Origin: Chitinophagaceae bacterium
GTDB taxonomy: Bacteria; Bacteroidota; Bacteroidia; Chitinophagales; Chitinophagaceae
Reading direction: 5' to 3'
DNA: 64,000 nt
NCBI GenBank assembly: GCA_020403425.1
Contig: JADBXR010000021.1
Location: forward strand, 1 to 64,000
The notes under the pieces are model-generated. The model saw only the letters and a list, made by a program, of their open reading frames with translations, was not told where the DNA came from and made no database searches. The position numbers and the translations under genes are program-made. This document shows, in pieces, positions 25,067 through 34,954 of the stretch (its first letter is position 1; each line of letters starts with the position of its first letter).

Positions 25067-26209
25067 TTATCCCCGCAGCACCGCCACCCTTGCCTTGCGC
25101 AATTCCCGGGTGGCGCGCAGTTGCAGTTCGCGATGGTACAGCACCCATCCACCCAGGGCGCCGATCAGGCTGCCCAGCACGATATCGGTGAACCTGGCGG
25201 AGATCAATGCGGCGGGGTCGGCTGTCATAGCTTTTCCTGCTTCGGCCAGCAGCAGTGTAAGCGGGGTGATGAAGATCACGGCAAGCCCATAATGGCGAAC
25301 GATCAGCATTTCCACAATGAACTGCAGTAACAGGATACTCAGGCAAACAGCCAATGCACCCGGATGGAAAGAGAGGATCAGCCAGGCAAGACCCAGGCCG
25401 ACAAATGTTCCCAATATCCGTTGCAGACTTCGCTGAAATACGTGGTGCTGATCAGCTCCCTGCATAACGGCAATGCAGGAAATAGGGACCCAGTAAGGAT
25501 TGTCCAGTTTCAGCAGGTACGCTATCAGCAGGGATGATCCCATTACCAGGCCGATCACGGAAGAAGTGACGACTCCCGCGAAACGCTGCTGTTTTACCTG
25601 ATGAGAAGCTGCAGCCTGCTTGGGAGGATATTTTCTGATGGCCAATAACGTATACAAAAATGCAAGCACACAGGCCAGTAAAGCACACAGGCCTACCATG
25701 CCTGTTTTAAAAGCGATCGTTCCGGGTTGATGGGGCATACAACTGGCCATGGAGAGCAGCATGATGAAAAAGAAATTCCCCGGTGGCCTTCTGTAAAAAC
25801 GGCGCGTGATCCAGTGCACCGCAAAGGAAAGTACACCCAGCATGAATGAGGAGAGCCAGGGATCGAAGCTGAAAGCCAGTCCCACCGAAAAAGCGACCAT
25901 GAAACCCAGTGAACATAGGACCATGGTGCGCATCCTGGCAACAAAGGGGGTAGACGGGATGTACAGGATCACCAACCCACCGGTACAGGCCAGCAGGGCA
26001 TCGTTCAGCCGGCCAAAGAACAGTCCGGCCAATAAGGGAAGACCCACGCAAAGGGCCGCCAGCAAGGGAATATGCCAGAGCCGCTCTGTCTTTTTCAGTT
26101 CGAGCAGCGTGCGTAGTTCGCGGCGGATGATATAACGGGTTCGTCTGTTCAATGCAATGGATGGTGAAACCACACCCGGCAAAATTACCCCGGAATCAAC
26201 CGCACACAA
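25067..26209 (-). CDS. FUSC family membrane protein
   Basis: A 380-residue integral membrane protein of the FUSC/aromatic-acid exporter (YccS-like) type. Two blocks of hydrophobic helices (about residues 45-185 and 225-365) flank a basic cytoplasmic stretch (RKYPPKQAAASHQVKQQR). The family motif region LKLDNPYWVPISCIAVMQG followed by QRSLQRILGTFVGLGLAWLI is clear. Such proteins are linked to efflux of aromatic compounds or to fusaric-acid resistance. It is a single gene on the reverse strand, adjoining the AT-rich island. Confidence 0.85.
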   Translation of the reverse strand: MCAVDSGVILPGVVSPSIALNRRTRYIIRRELRTLLELKKTERLWHIPLLAALCVGLPLLAGLFFGRLNDALLACTGGLVILYIPSTPFVARMRTMVLCSLGFMVAFSVGLAFSFDPWLSSFMLGVLSFAVHWITRRFYRRPPGNFFFIMLLSMASCMPHQPGTIAFKTGMVGLCALLACVLAFLYTLLAIRKYPPKQAAASHQVKQQRFAGVVTSSVIGLVMGSSLLIAYLLKLDNPYWVPISCIAVMQGADQHHVFQRSLQRILGTFVGLGLAWLILSFHPGALAVCLSILLLQFIVEMLIVRHYGLAVIFITPLTLLLAEAGKAMTADPAALISARFTDIVLGSLIGALGGWVLYHRELQLRATRELRKARVAVLRG

Positions 26210-26287
26210 TAACTATTTCTATGGAACTGATATGACCGATACGTCAATCGGGACCATATGCAGTAGCTGCATGAACCAACCAATACC

Positions 26288-27547
26288 TTATGCTTTCATC
26301 AATCCCAAACCATTTCCTTCCCAGCCTGGGAACAATATCTTATCATTATTGATCTTGAGATGCCCATTCGCTACGGCACTGAACACAGACCTGAAATCGG
26401 TACTCACCGGCAGATCTCTGCCATCTTCCAGTTCTTCTTTAGCAAGGCTTTTGATATTGTTATACACTTTCCCACCCTGTACATCATTGCCCAGCACAAA
26501 CAAACAGCTGGCCCTTCCATGATCGGTGCCGCCGGTGCCGTTCTGGTGTGCGGTGCGGCCGAACTCGGTCATGGTCATCACGGTCACATCGTCCTGGTAA
26601 GCGTCCATGTCTTTCCAGAAAGCGGTTATACTGTCGCTGAAATCTTTCAGGTTACGCGCCAGTGCACCGTTCACCGTTCCCTGACCAAAATGGGTATCCC
26701 AGCCGCCGCTCTCTGCAAAAGCCACTTCCATTCCCACATCCATCTTGATCAGTGTGGCGATCTGTTTCAGCGAATTGCCTAATGGCGAATTCGGATAGAC
26801 CGCGCCATTGGCTGGTTGGTAATTTTTGATCCCGTTCACATTCAGCATCTTGATCGCATCAAAACTTTCTTTACCTGTTCTGTTCAGGATCTGGCTGGAA
26901 GTCTGATCGTACAACTGCTCGAACGATCGGGATGCCAGACTGGTGGCCAGCGGATTACCCCGCATCTGTATGGCAAACTCCTGCAGGTTGTTGATAGCAA
27001 GCGATTCGTTATCACCATACAGGCTTCTCGGAAGAGAACTGGTGAGACTTACCGCACGGAAAGGCGTGCCTTCATGTCCCAGCAGACCCACGGCCCTGTT
27101 CAACCAGCCACTGTTGGTGCTTTTACTGAAAGGGGTGCCACTTTCCATATAATCCTGCGCATCAAAGTGGCTGCGGGTATTGTTCGGACTTCCCACGCCA
27201 TGTACAATGGCCATTCGGCCCTCGGCAAAAAATGGCTGAAAAGCTGCCAGTGAGGGGTGCAGGGCAAAACGGCCATCCAGGTCCAACATGCTGCCTTCGG
27301 TTGCTGCCGGACTCATGTAGAGGGTGGGGCGCAATGCTTTCAGGTGTGCATCTGCATAAGGGCTCACCGCCATCAATCCGTCCATGGCACCGCGTTGAAA
27401 AATGCAGACCAGTACCTTATTCTTTTTATACGGCAACAGGATCTTACCGCTATCGGCGGCCCTTGCGATAAAAGCGGGCACACCACCAAAACCTGCCGCA
27501 AACAGCGCCATGGCGCCTGATTTCATAAATGCTCTGCGATTGACCAT
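26288..27547 (-). CDS. DUF1501 exported protein with Tat-like signal
   Basis: A protein of about 419 residues. The start MVNRRAFMKSGAMALFAAGFGG has a twin-arginine-like motif followed by a hydrophobic stretch. Core features of DUF1501 (an alkaline-phosphatase-like fold) are VCIFQRGAMDGLMAVSPY, GWDTHFGQ, MTMTEFGRTAHQNGTGGTDHGRA. Function is not established. In this phylum it is usually paired with a DUF1800 protein, as here, where the DUF1800 gene lies upstream and is likely cotranscribed across a 65-nt gap containing an octad hairpin. The annotated ATG at 27547 fits the signal better than the one at 27604. Confidence 0.88.
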   Translation of the reverse strand: MVNRRAFMKSGAMALFAAGFGGVPAFIARAADSGKILLPYKKNKVLVCIFQRGAMDGLMAVSPYADAHLKALRPTLYMSPAATEGSMLDLDGRFALHPSLAAFQPFFAEGRMAIVHGVGSPNNTRSHFDAQDYMESGTPFSKSTNSGWLNRAVGLLGHEGTPFRAVSLTSSLPRSLYGDNESLAINNLQEFAIQMRGNPLATSLASRSFEQLYDQTSSQILNRTGKESFDAIKMLNVNGIKNYQPANGAVYPNSPLGNSLKQIATLIKMDVGMEVAFAESGGWDTHFGQGTVNGALARNLKDFSDSITAFWKDMDAYQDDVTVMTMTEFGRTAHQNGTGGTDHGRASCLFVLGNDVQGGKVYNNIKSLAKEELEDGRDLPVSTDFRSVFSAVANGHLKINNDKILFPGWEGNGLGLMKA

Positions 27548-27567
27548 ACGATTCTTTTGTACGTCCC

Positions 27568-27607
27568 GGCGCTTTTGCGAAAGGTCTTTCCTGCAAAGGC
27601 GCAAGGC
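27568..27607. repeat. Octad hairpin, GCGCCTTT-type, between DUF1800 and DUF1501 genes
   Basis: On the reverse strand the words GCGCCTTT, GCAGGAAA and then TTTCGCAA/AAGCGC form a short inverted pair. It belongs to the same 8-nt word family as 4664-4721. Confidence 0.55.
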
Positions 27608-27612
27608 GCGGG

Positions 27613-29616
27613 TTATTTTCTTTGGAATTCGGGGGAACCAATGATGATACCGGTTACCTGCGATACCGTATTCGTATTTCCTGCCACATACACAGTGGTC
27701 ACCGGCAGGTTCTTTTTGCCCAGTACTTTCTTTTCATGGTTTCTTTCTGCGCGGGTCTTTTTGCCGGGTGGCACATCCATCATCTCTTTCTGCACCATGG
27801 CGCCGTCGGCAGCATTGACCGTATTCTTATCGGCGGCCTCACTGATCTTCTGTTCCAGGTTGGTATCGCGCACCATGGCGGTGAGTCGGCGGATATTATC
27901 ATCCTGATCACGTTCCGGTAATAAGATCTTACTGTAGGTGATCAGCGCCGCTTCCGCACTTTCCGGTTCATGGTTATCGTTCAGTGCGGCCAGGTTCAGT
28001 TTAACGCCGGGTATCTTTCCGGTGGCGAATGCCAGTCCGAAATTCATCCGGTTCAGCAATGAGCCGGTGTTAATCCAGTAACTGGCCCTGTCGGGAAATC
28101 CTGTTGGCGCCTGATAATAATAGAAACGTTGTCCCATGCGTGTACACCAGTTAAAGATCTGGAAGGGTTGCTGCACATCCGCATTGGTGGCGCGTATGGC
28201 GCTGATCGCAAATTCAAATGGTGACTTCACTTTTTCACGCAGCGCCTTTTTATCCCAGAACTCCTTGCTGTTAACCATGGTGATCAGTACGGTACGGATA
28301 TTACCCTTGCTTTTGAGGAATGCATCCGCCATCCTGTTCACCAATGCAACAGAAGGCGTATCGCTCACAAAACGGGTAGCCAGTTTGGTGCTGATGAATC
28401 TGGCAGTGGATGGATGTGTGGCCAGCATCTGTAATACTTCTTTCCCTTCTGCATACCCGCCATTGGCCGGGAACCTGCGTCCCAGGATGGTTTTGGCACT
28501 CTCGTCATGTTTATCCGCACGGAACATAAAATCACCTTCCGTTACAAAACCTCTCTGTGCCAGTACGTTTGGATTGGCTGCCTGCATCAGGCGCATGCCT
28601 GGTCCTTCCTTATACATTGGCCTGAGTCCCCAGCCGGTCAATGCCCTTGCTACAGCTGTCACATCCTGTTGTGTATACCCGCCATCCACACCCAATGTAT
28701 GCAGCTCCATGATCTCACGGGCATAGTTTTCATTCAGTCCCTGGGTCTTGCGCGCAGCAAGGGTTTGCTGCAGGATCTTAGCACCAGGTTTTGTACTATC
28801 CTCTGCCACCTGCTGTAACCGTTGTTTGGCCAGTCTGGCCATTGCATTCTTTTCCTGCCTGCGGGCAAGATCATTATCCATGCTCACGCTGGAAGCATTA
28901 TCGAGGTATTCAAGCATGGCAGGATGTTTGGCCGTTGCTTCGAGCAGGGTGTTGAAGTTGCCCAGCACATTCGGACGGATGGCATCGCGCTCATAAGTGA
29001 GCACATACTGCTGGCTCTGGCCCTTGGTCAATGATACATTGAAATGATTGAACCAGAAATCAGTGAGCAGTTCCTGCAACTGGTTCTGTCCGTATGCCGC
29101 CCGGATCAGTTTCTGGTTCACCAGTTGGCGATGCAGCTCCTGCGGCAGTTTGTAACCCTGCTCATCCATCAGTTTCTTTAACTGTTCCCGATATTCCGGC
29201 TTATCGAGGTTCCTGACAGAGTCTTTGTTGAGCAGGTTATTTTTGGCCGCTACGCGTATGATCTGTCCCGCATTCAGGTAACGGTTCACGATGTCTTCAT
29301 TGTTCATCGTCAAAGCCTCATAATTGGCAGCGGGAAGCCGGCGGTTCACTTCCTCATCCGGCAGTTTGCCATCCAGTTGCTGCAGCAGCCAGTTATCCAG
29401 CCCCATGTCCACCACCTCTTTCACCTGTCCGGGTCTGATACCGAAAGTGAAACGATTCAACAGGTGGGCCGCTGCCTGCTCCTGCGTAAGCCCCATTTTC
29501 TTGTACGGCATATTCAGCCTGGGCTCTGCAGTATCCTGATGGCCCTGCACAAAGGCAGACAGCACTGTGATACCTGCCCCAACCAAGAACGTTCGATACA
29601 TGCGCCGGAAGTTCAT
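27613..29616 (-). CDS. DUF1800 exported protein
   Basis: A protein of about 667 residues with an N-terminal signal peptide (MNFRRMYRTFLVGAGITVLS). DUF1800 landmarks are LLNRFTFGIRPGQV, WFNHFNV, NFNTLLEATAKHPAMLEYLD, ENYAREIMELHTLGVDGGYTQQDV and FISTKLATRFVSD. It also contains a PGFPDRASYWINTGSLLNRM segment typical of the family. Role unknown; DUF1800/DUF1501 pairs are widespread in exported proteomes of Bacteroidetes. The start at 29616 avoids the upstream octad hairpin and terminator, which the longest frame would cross. Confidence 0.87.
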   Translation of the reverse strand: MNFRRMYRTFLVGAGITVLSAFVQGHQDTAEPRLNMPYKKMGLTQEQAAAHLLNRFTFGIRPGQVKEVVDMGLDNWLLQQLDGKLPDEEVNRRLPAANYEALTMNNEDIVNRYLNAGQIIRVAAKNNLLNKDSVRNLDKPEYREQLKKLMDEQGYKLPQELHRQLVNQKLIRAAYGQNQLQELLTDFWFNHFNVSLTKGQSQQYVLTYERDAIRPNVLGNFNTLLEATAKHPAMLEYLDNASSVSMDNDLARRQEKNAMARLAKQRLQQVAEDSTKPGAKILQQTLAARKTQGLNENYAREIMELHTLGVDGGYTQQDVTAVARALTGWGLRPMYKEGPGMRLMQAANPNVLAQRGFVTEGDFMFRADKHDESAKTILGRRFPANGGYAEGKEVLQMLATHPSTARFISTKLATRFVSDTPSVALVNRMADAFLKSKGNIRTVLITMVNSKEFWDKKALREKVKSPFEFAISAIRATNADVQQPFQIFNWCTRMGQRFYYYQAPTGFPDRASYWINTGSLLNRMNFGLAFATGKIPGVKLNLAALNDNHEPESAEAALITYSKILLPERDQDDNIRRLTAMVRDTNLEQKISEAADKNTVNAADGAMVQKEMMDVPPGKKTRAERNHEKKVLGKKNLPVTTVYVAGNTNTVSQVTGIIIGSPEFQRK

Positions 29617-29683
29617 CGCGTAAGTTTTGAGTATGACCCAATGCGTGCCAAAAAGTTTAACCCTTTCGTGTCCGTGACAATGA

Positions 29684-29712
29684 AAAACCCGCTGTATTTT
29701 ACAGCGGGTTTT
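29684..29712 (-). terminator. Intrinsic terminator after the OPT transporter gene
   Basis: AAAACCCGCTGT (29684-29695) pairs perfectly with ACAGCGGGTTTT (29701-29712). Read on the reverse strand the stem ends in a T run. It lies about 80 nt after the OPT stop codon at 29791. Confidence 0.85.
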
Positions 29713-29727
29713 CATAAAATCTTCCAA

Positions 29728-29782
29728 CTGCGCCTTAGCGTCATTGCGGACAAAATATTCTCGCAAAAGTGCTAAGACGCAG
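29728..29782. repeat. Octad-type hairpin between the OPT and DUF1800 genes
   Basis: CTGCGCCTTAGC (29728-29739) pairs with GCTAAGACGCAG (29771-29782), with one mismatch. The inner parts, including TTGCGG and CGCAA, extend it. The word pattern matches the hairpin at 4664-4721. Confidence 0.75.
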
Positions 29783-29790
29783 CTTGTGCA

Positions 29791-31842
29791 TTATGCTGTT
29801 TTTTTACTGGCCACACGATACAGGATCAATCCCATGGTGGCAAAGAACAAGGCGCCCAGTATGAAGTAACCGCCCTGCGACAGGTTATGCACGATACCCT
29901 CTTCCATGCTGATGGCTTTCAGGAATTTCTCACCACTATCTGAGCCCGCCAGGAATGCGATCACCACACCGGCTACTGCACCACCTGCTACCAGTCCGGT
30001 AGCAAAGAGATTGCCCTTGCCCAGCTCCTCCTCTTCTGCATTCAGTTGTATGTTCTCTTTCTTTTGTTTGGCTTCTACAATACCACGGATGGCGCCGCCG
30101 ATGAAAATAGGCAGTGTGGTGGCCAGTGGCAGGTATACCCCGATAGCGAAGCTGAGCGATTTGATACCGCATAACTCCATGGTGATGGCCAGGAAAATTC
30201 CCACCACCACATATTGCCAGTCGAGATTCTGCGACAGGATCCCTTTGATAAGTGTTGCCATTAGTGTAGCCTGTGGCGCAGGATATTTATCAGAACCGAT
30301 CGCATGCTGTACACCCTGCTGTACCATTTCGGTAGTGGGTCTGTCGAGGAATTTTACGGTAAGACCGATCACGATCGAGGAAACAATGGCGCCCACGAAC
30401 AAAGCGATCTGTTGGTTACGCGGTGTGGCACCTACGATGAATCCGCTTTTCAGGTCCTGTGATGTGGCGCCGGCATTGGCAGCTGCGATACAGATCATAC
30501 CGCCTACCACCAGTACCAGGGGTTCAAAAGCCTTACCTGTCCAACCCACGCTTAAGAAGATCAGGCTGGTACCCATTACCGTTGCAATGGTCATACCGCT
30601 GATAGGGTTATTCGATGAACCGATCAGCCCCACGATGCGGGAGGATACGGTCACGAACAAAGCACCGAACAGGATCACCAGTACTCCGATCAGTAATTTC
30701 TGGATGAAACTATCACCGGGAACCTGCGGCAGTACGGCGATCAGTACGATCAATGCGAGGCTTCCGATACCTACCACTTTCAGGCTCAGGTCCTTTTCGG
30801 TACGCAGGATGCTGGCAGCACCCGGCTGGTTATTGGCTTTCAGCGAAGCCACACTTCCTTTAATGGATTTGATGATGGTGGGGATGGTCTTCAGCAAAGT
30901 GATCACACCGCCTGCAGTAACCGCGCCGGCACCTACCTGGCGGATATAGGCATAATAGATAGCTGCAGAATAGTCAGAGAAGCTATGCGTTACCGGATCC
31001 CAGCCGCCTTTACCACCGGGTTTGGTGATATCGGCCAGGTAACCCAGTTTGGCCAGCTGCATCGCGATCACATCACCGGGTACCAGTGTTGAGAGCAAGG
31101 GGATAAAGACCATCCAGCTCAGCACGCTACCCGCCACCAGCACACCGGCGATCTTAGGACCGATGATATAACCCACACCCATATATTCCGGAGTGATCTC
31201 ACCCGATACTTTGGCAGAGGGAAAGAATTTATTGATCTGTTTGGTGGCATAATATGGTGTTTCAGCGATCACGTGCAGCACTTTCTGCAGAATGGCATAG
31301 GCAAAAGCCACACCCAGTCCCCAGAAAGCGGTCTTGGCAAAATCGCCGCCTTTCTCCCCTGCTTTCAGCACATCTCCACAGGCCGTTCCTTCCGGATAGG
31401 GAAGGTTCTCATGTTCGTTCACGATGAGCGCCTTGCGCAAGGGCACCATCAGCAAAGTACCCAGCAAACCGCCCACGATCGCGAGGATCAGGATGGTGAG
31501 GTAATTAAAATATTCTGCACTGGTGGGCGAGGAAAGGAACAGGAAACCAGGCAGCGTAAAAGCCACACCCGCTGCAATACTCTCACCCGCAGAACCGGTG
31601 GTCTGGATGATATTGTTCTCGAGAATGGTTGTCTTCAGGAATTTTCTTCCCAGCGTGATCGCGATCACCGCAATGGGGATGGAGGCAGAAACCGTTAATC
31701 CGGCTTTGAGCGCCAGGTATACCGTAGCAGCTCCAAAAATGACCCCGAACAAACTTCCTACCAGGATGGACTTCACGGTAAGTTCCTTCATATTCGTTTC
31801 GGGAGCAACGAAGGGTTTGAAGGATTTTTTCTCTTCAGACAT
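29791..31842 (-). CDS. OPT family oligopeptide transporter
   Basis: A 683-residue transporter of the OPT family, about 16 hydrophobic helices. The start FVAPETNMKELTVKSILVGSLFGVIFGAATVYLALKAGLTVSA is the family signature region, and NIIQTTGSAGESIAAGVAFTLPGF is the conserved second motif. OPT proteins import oligopeptides or metal chelates using the proton gradient. The divergent neighbour is a POT-type peptide transporter. The gene ends with a terminator at 29684-29712. Confidence 0.93.
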   Translation of the reverse strand: MSEEKKSFKPFVAPETNMKELTVKSILVGSLFGVIFGAATVYLALKAGLTVSASIPIAVIAITLGRKFLKTTILENNIIQTTGSAGESIAAGVAFTLPGFLFLSSPTSAEYFNYLTILILAIVGGLLGTLLMVPLRKALIVNEHENLPYPEGTACGDVLKAGEKGGDFAKTAFWGLGVAFAYAILQKVLHVIAETPYYATKQINKFFPSAKVSGEITPEYMGVGYIIGPKIAGVLVAGSVLSWMVFIPLLSTLVPGDVIAMQLAKLGYLADITKPGGKGGWDPVTHSFSDYSAAIYYAYIRQVGAGAVTAGGVITLLKTIPTIIKSIKGSVASLKANNQPGAASILRTEKDLSLKVVGIGSLALIVLIAVLPQVPGDSFIQKLLIGVLVILFGALFVTVSSRIVGLIGSSNNPISGMTIATVMGTSLIFLSVGWTGKAFEPLVLVVGGMICIAAANAGATSQDLKSGFIVGATPRNQQIALFVGAIVSSIVIGLTVKFLDRPTTEMVQQGVQHAIGSDKYPAPQATLMATLIKGILSQNLDWQYVVVGIFLAITMELCGIKSLSFAIGVYLPLATTLPIFIGGAIRGIVEAKQKKENIQLNAEEEELGKGNLFATGLVAGGAVAGVVIAFLAGSDSGEKFLKAISMEEGIVHNLSQGGYFILGALFFATMGLILYRVASKKTA

Positions 31843-31890
31843 AATAGCAGTTTTAGTTAGAGCAAGTATTGGATGGGCCGAAGCAAAGGG

Positions 31891-32030
31891 GTCAAAACCG
31901 TTAAAGCAGGTAAAGTGGTCAGAGAGATACTAGGTTGGTAAATCTGATAGCTGTCAGAGATCCTTTACCCCAACCCGATCTACCCCACCCTTTCACCTCT
32001 TGTAACCCTTTTAACCAATTTAACCACTTT
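31891..32030. repeat. 9-nt word repeats in the OPT/POT divergent region
   Basis: Left block GTCAAAACC, GTTAAAGCA, GGTAAAGTG, GTCAGAGAG (31891-31926). Right block CACCCTTTC, ACCTCTTGT, AACCCTTTT, AACCAATTT, AACCACTTT (31986-32030). The right block is roughly the reverse complement of the left. It fits the inverted word layout but with a 9-nt period, and it occupies the promoter region. Confidence 0.6.
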
Positions 32031-32034
32031 CCAA

Positions 32035-32042
32035 TATCTTTA
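32035..32042 (+). promoter_or_regulatory. Probable -7 element TATCTTTA of the POT gene
   Basis: It matches TAnnTTTG in seven of eight positions, 19 nt upstream of the POT ATG. Confidence 0.4.
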
Positions 32043-32061
32043 AAAATCCAAAATACAACTT

Positions 32062-33507
32062 ATGAGTGAATTACAAAGCGGCGTGCAGAAAACCGGGATG
32101 CCCAGATCAGTACCTTACATCATTGGTAACGAGGCGGCAGAGCGGTTCAGTTTTTATGGTATCCGCTCTATCATGAGCACTTTCCTGGTGGCACAGTTCT
32201 TTAACCCCACCATGAACCCTATGTTACAGGGTGTGGCAGAAGCCAGGTCAAACGAAATGGTGCACCTGTTTGTAACACTTGCCTACTTCATGCCATTGGT
32301 GGGCGGCATCATGGCCGACTGGTTCTTTGGCAAGTACAAAGTGATCCTGTATGTGTCCGTCATCTATGCCATCGGCAACCTGTTACTGGCGCTGAGTACG
32401 CATAACCTTACTTTCTTTACCATCGGCCTGGTGGTCATTGCCGCGGCGGCTGGTGGTATCAAATCATGTGTTTCGGCCAATGTTGGCGACCAGTTCGATA
32501 AATCCAACGAACACCTGCTGTCTAAAATGTACGGCTGGTTCTATTTCACCATCAATACGGGTTCCATCGTTTCCACGCTGGTGATCCCGATCATTTACAA
32601 TAAATACGGTCCGGAACTGGCATTTGGCATTCCGGGTGTGCTCATGTGCCTGGCCACCCTTATTTTCTGGATGGGAAGAAAGAAATATGTGCGAGTAAAA
32701 CCATCGGGCATCAAGAAAGAGAATTTCATGGTGATCAGTTTTTATGCCATCATCCAGTTGTTCAGGAAGAAGAACGGCCAGGATTTTTGGGAGCGCTTAC
32801 GTGCCGAACGCGGTTTTTCTGCCAAATCCATCGATGGGGTGCAGGCCGTGTACCGCATCCTGATGATCTTTGCCTTTACCCCTATTTTCTGGGCCCTTTG
32901 GGACCAGAACCTGGCCGAGTGGGTATTACAGGCCAAGAAACTGGACCTGAACCTGTTTGGTTATACCCTGTTCCCCGAACAGATCCAGACCTTCAACCCG
33001 ATCTTCCTGGTGAGTATGATCCCCGTAATGACCTATGGTGTATTCCCTTTATTGGAAAAAATAGGATTGAAAGTGACCCCGCTCCGTAAGATCGGGGCCG
33101 GGCTCCTGCTTACCGCCCTCACATTCGTGATCATAGCCCTTGTTCAGGAAAGCATTGACCATGGCGGAACACCTAGTGTCTGGTGGCAGATCCTTGCCTA
33201 CCTGCTGCTGGCCATTGCCGAGATCCTGGTGTCGGTGACCTGTCTGGAATATGCCTATACGCATTCACCCAAATCCATGAAGAGCACCATGAGTGCCCTG
33301 TACCTGCTGGGCATTTCAGTGGGTAACCTCTTCACCAGCCTGGTGAACAACAGTATTGCCAACAACGGCTTTTTTGCCCAGTTCACTGGTGCCCGTTATT
33401 ACTGGCTCTTTATCGGTATCATCACCGCCTTCTTTGTGCTTTACCTGTTCGTGGCCAAACGCCTGCCGGAAAAGAGTTATGTAGGTGTGGCGGAGATAGA
33501 GGATTAG
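32062..33507 (+). CDS. POT family proton-dependent oligopeptide transporter
   Basis: A 481-residue MFS-type transporter with about 12 helices. The family motif appears early (IIGNEAAERFSFYGIRSIM, the ExxERFxYY-type motif), and the first cytoplasmic loop is GGIMADWFFGKYKVI. The FYFTINTGSIVSTL segment is also typical. POT proteins take up di- and tripeptides with protons. It is divergent from the OPT transporter, so this locus covers two peptide-uptake classes. The gene stops 4 nt before a heptad array. Confidence 0.93.
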   Translation: MSELQSGVQKTGMPRSVPYIIGNEAAERFSFYGIRSIMSTFLVAQFFNPTMNPMLQGVAEARSNEMVHLFVTLAYFMPLVGGIMADWFFGKYKVILYVSVIYAIGNLLLALSTHNLTFFTIGLVVIAAAAGGIKSCVSANVGDQFDKSNEHLLSKMYGWFYFTINTGSIVSTLVIPIIYNKYGPELAFGIPGVLMCLATLIFWMGRKKYVRVKPSGIKKENFMVISFYAIIQLFRKKNGQDFWERLRAERGFSAKSIDGVQAVYRILMIFAFTPIFWALWDQNLAEWVLQAKKLDLNLFGYTLFPEQIQTFNPIFLVSMIPVMTYGVFPLLEKIGLKVTPLRKIGAGLLLTALTFVIIALVQESIDHGGTPSVWWQILAYLLLAIAEILVSVTCLEYAYTHSPKSMKSTMSALYLLGISVGNLFTSLVNNSIANNGFFAQFTGARYYWLFIGIITAFFVLYLFVAKRLPEKSYVGVAEIED

Positions 33508-33511
33508 TAGC

Positions 33512-33598
33512 GTGAGTGGTGAGTGGTGAGTAGGGAGGGTAGAAATTTTGCCCGCTCCCACTCACCGCTCACGTCTCACGACTGACGACTGACGATTC
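33512..33598. repeat. Inverted heptad array between the POT gene and purD
   Basis: Left arm GTGAGTG, GTGAGTA, GGGAGGG (33512-33539). Right arm CTCCCAC, TCACCGC, TCACGTC, TCACGAC, TGACGAC, TGACGAT (33555-33596). The array starts 4 nt after the POT stop codon. Confidence 0.92.
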
Positions 33599-33664
33599 GC
33601 CCCCCTCACAAAAAACACCAAAATTGCCCACTCCGTGCTACTTTCGCTTGGCAATTGAACCCTC

Positions 33665-34948
33665 ATGAACATACTACTACTCGGCTCCGGCGGTCGTGAA
33701 AATGCGCTGGCCTGGAAAATGGTGAAAAGTCACCACTGCGACAACCTTTTTATTGCCCCCGGAAATGCCGGCACAGCTGAATATGGAACCAACCTGAGCC
33801 TGTCGGTAACGGATTTCCCCGCCATCAAACAGACCTGTATCGAACAAAAGATCCAAATGCTGGTGGTAGGGCCGGAAGAGCCACTGGTAAAAGGCATCTA
33901 CGATTTTTTTCAGAACGATCCGCAGCTGCAGCACATCATCGTGGTGGGACCATCAGCAGAAGCAGCGCAGCTGGAAGGCAGTAAGGCTTTCAGTAAAAAG
34001 TTCATGCAGCGGCACCAGATCCCTACTGCCGGATACGCAGAATTCACGGCAGAGAATTTTGAGGAAGGAAAGAAATACATTGCGCAACACAGTTTACCCG
34101 TTGTGTTGAAGGCCGATGGCCTGGCTGCCGGAAAAGGGGTGGTCATTGCCTCCTCACACGAAGAGGCTTTGCAGGTATTTGAAGAGATGATCCTGCACAA
34201 ACAGTTCGGGGAAGCCAGCAGCAAAGTGGTGATCGAAGAATTTTTGCAGGGCATTGAAGTGAGCGTGTTCGCTTTGACAGACGGGGAAGTGTACCAGATC
34301 ATTGGTCATGCAAAAGATTACAAACGCATCGGCGAAGGCGATACCGGTTTGAATACAGGCGGCATGGGCTGTGTTAGCCCTGTTCCTTTCATGGACGAGA
34401 CCTTCATGAGGAAAGTAGAACAACGAATCATCAAACCCACTATTGACGGGCTTTCCAAGGAAAAACTGAATTACCACGGATTTGTGTTCTTCGGATTGAT
34501 GAATGTAGCCGGTGAACCCTATGTGATCGAATACAACTGCCGTATGGGCGATCCGGAAACGGAAGTGGTGATGCCTTTGTTGCAAACAGATATTGTAGGA
34601 TTATTCGCCGCAATGGATAATGGCACGTTAGTTGATGCTAACATAGAATTCTATCCGCAACACTGTGCAACCGTGATGGCTGTGAGTGGCGGGTACCCGG
34701 GCGATTACAAGAAGAACCTGCCGATCATGGGTCTAGATCATGCACAGGCAGAAGATTCCATTGTTTTTCATGCGGGAACCAAACTGGTGAATGGGGAGGT
34801 ATATACCAATGGAGGAAGGGTTCTGACCGTGACCTCTTACGGAAACAGCATTCCGGAAGCAGTGGCCAAATCAAAGCAACTGCTGGAGAAGATCTCGTTC
34901 GAAGGAATGTATTACCGGAAGGATATCGGCTATGAATTTGGTGAATAA
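33665..34948 (+). CDS. purD: Phosphoribosylamine-glycine ligase
   Basis: A 427-residue ATP-grasp enzyme of purine synthesis that joins glycine to 5-phosphoribosylamine. It starts MNILLLGSGGRENALAWKM; the family motifs VVGPEEPLVKGI, VLKADGLAAGKGVVIA, FLQGIEVSVFALTDG and EYNCRMGDPETEVVMPLL are all present. Length is standard. The stop codon is followed within 6 nt by a heptad array. Confidence 0.97.
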   Translation: MNILLLGSGGRENALAWKMVKSHHCDNLFIAPGNAGTAEYGTNLSLSVTDFPAIKQTCIEQKIQMLVVGPEEPLVKGIYDFFQNDPQLQHIIVVGPSAEAAQLEGSKAFSKKFMQRHQIPTAGYAEFTAENFEEGKKYIAQHSLPVVLKADGLAAGKGVVIASSHEEALQVFEEMILHKQFGEASSKVVIEEFLQGIEVSVFALTDGEVYQIIGHAKDYKRIGEGDTGLNTGGMGCVSPVPFMDETFMRKVEQRIIKPTIDGLSKEKLNYHGFVFFGLMNVAGEPYVIEYNCRMGDPETEVVMPLLQTDIVGLFAAMDNGTLVDANIEFYPQHCATVMAVSGGYPGDYKKNLPIMGLDHAQAEDSIVFHAGTKLVNGEVYTNGGRVLTVTSYGNSIPEAVAKSKQLLEKISFEGMYYRKDIGYEFGE

Positions 34949-34954
34949 TAAGTC

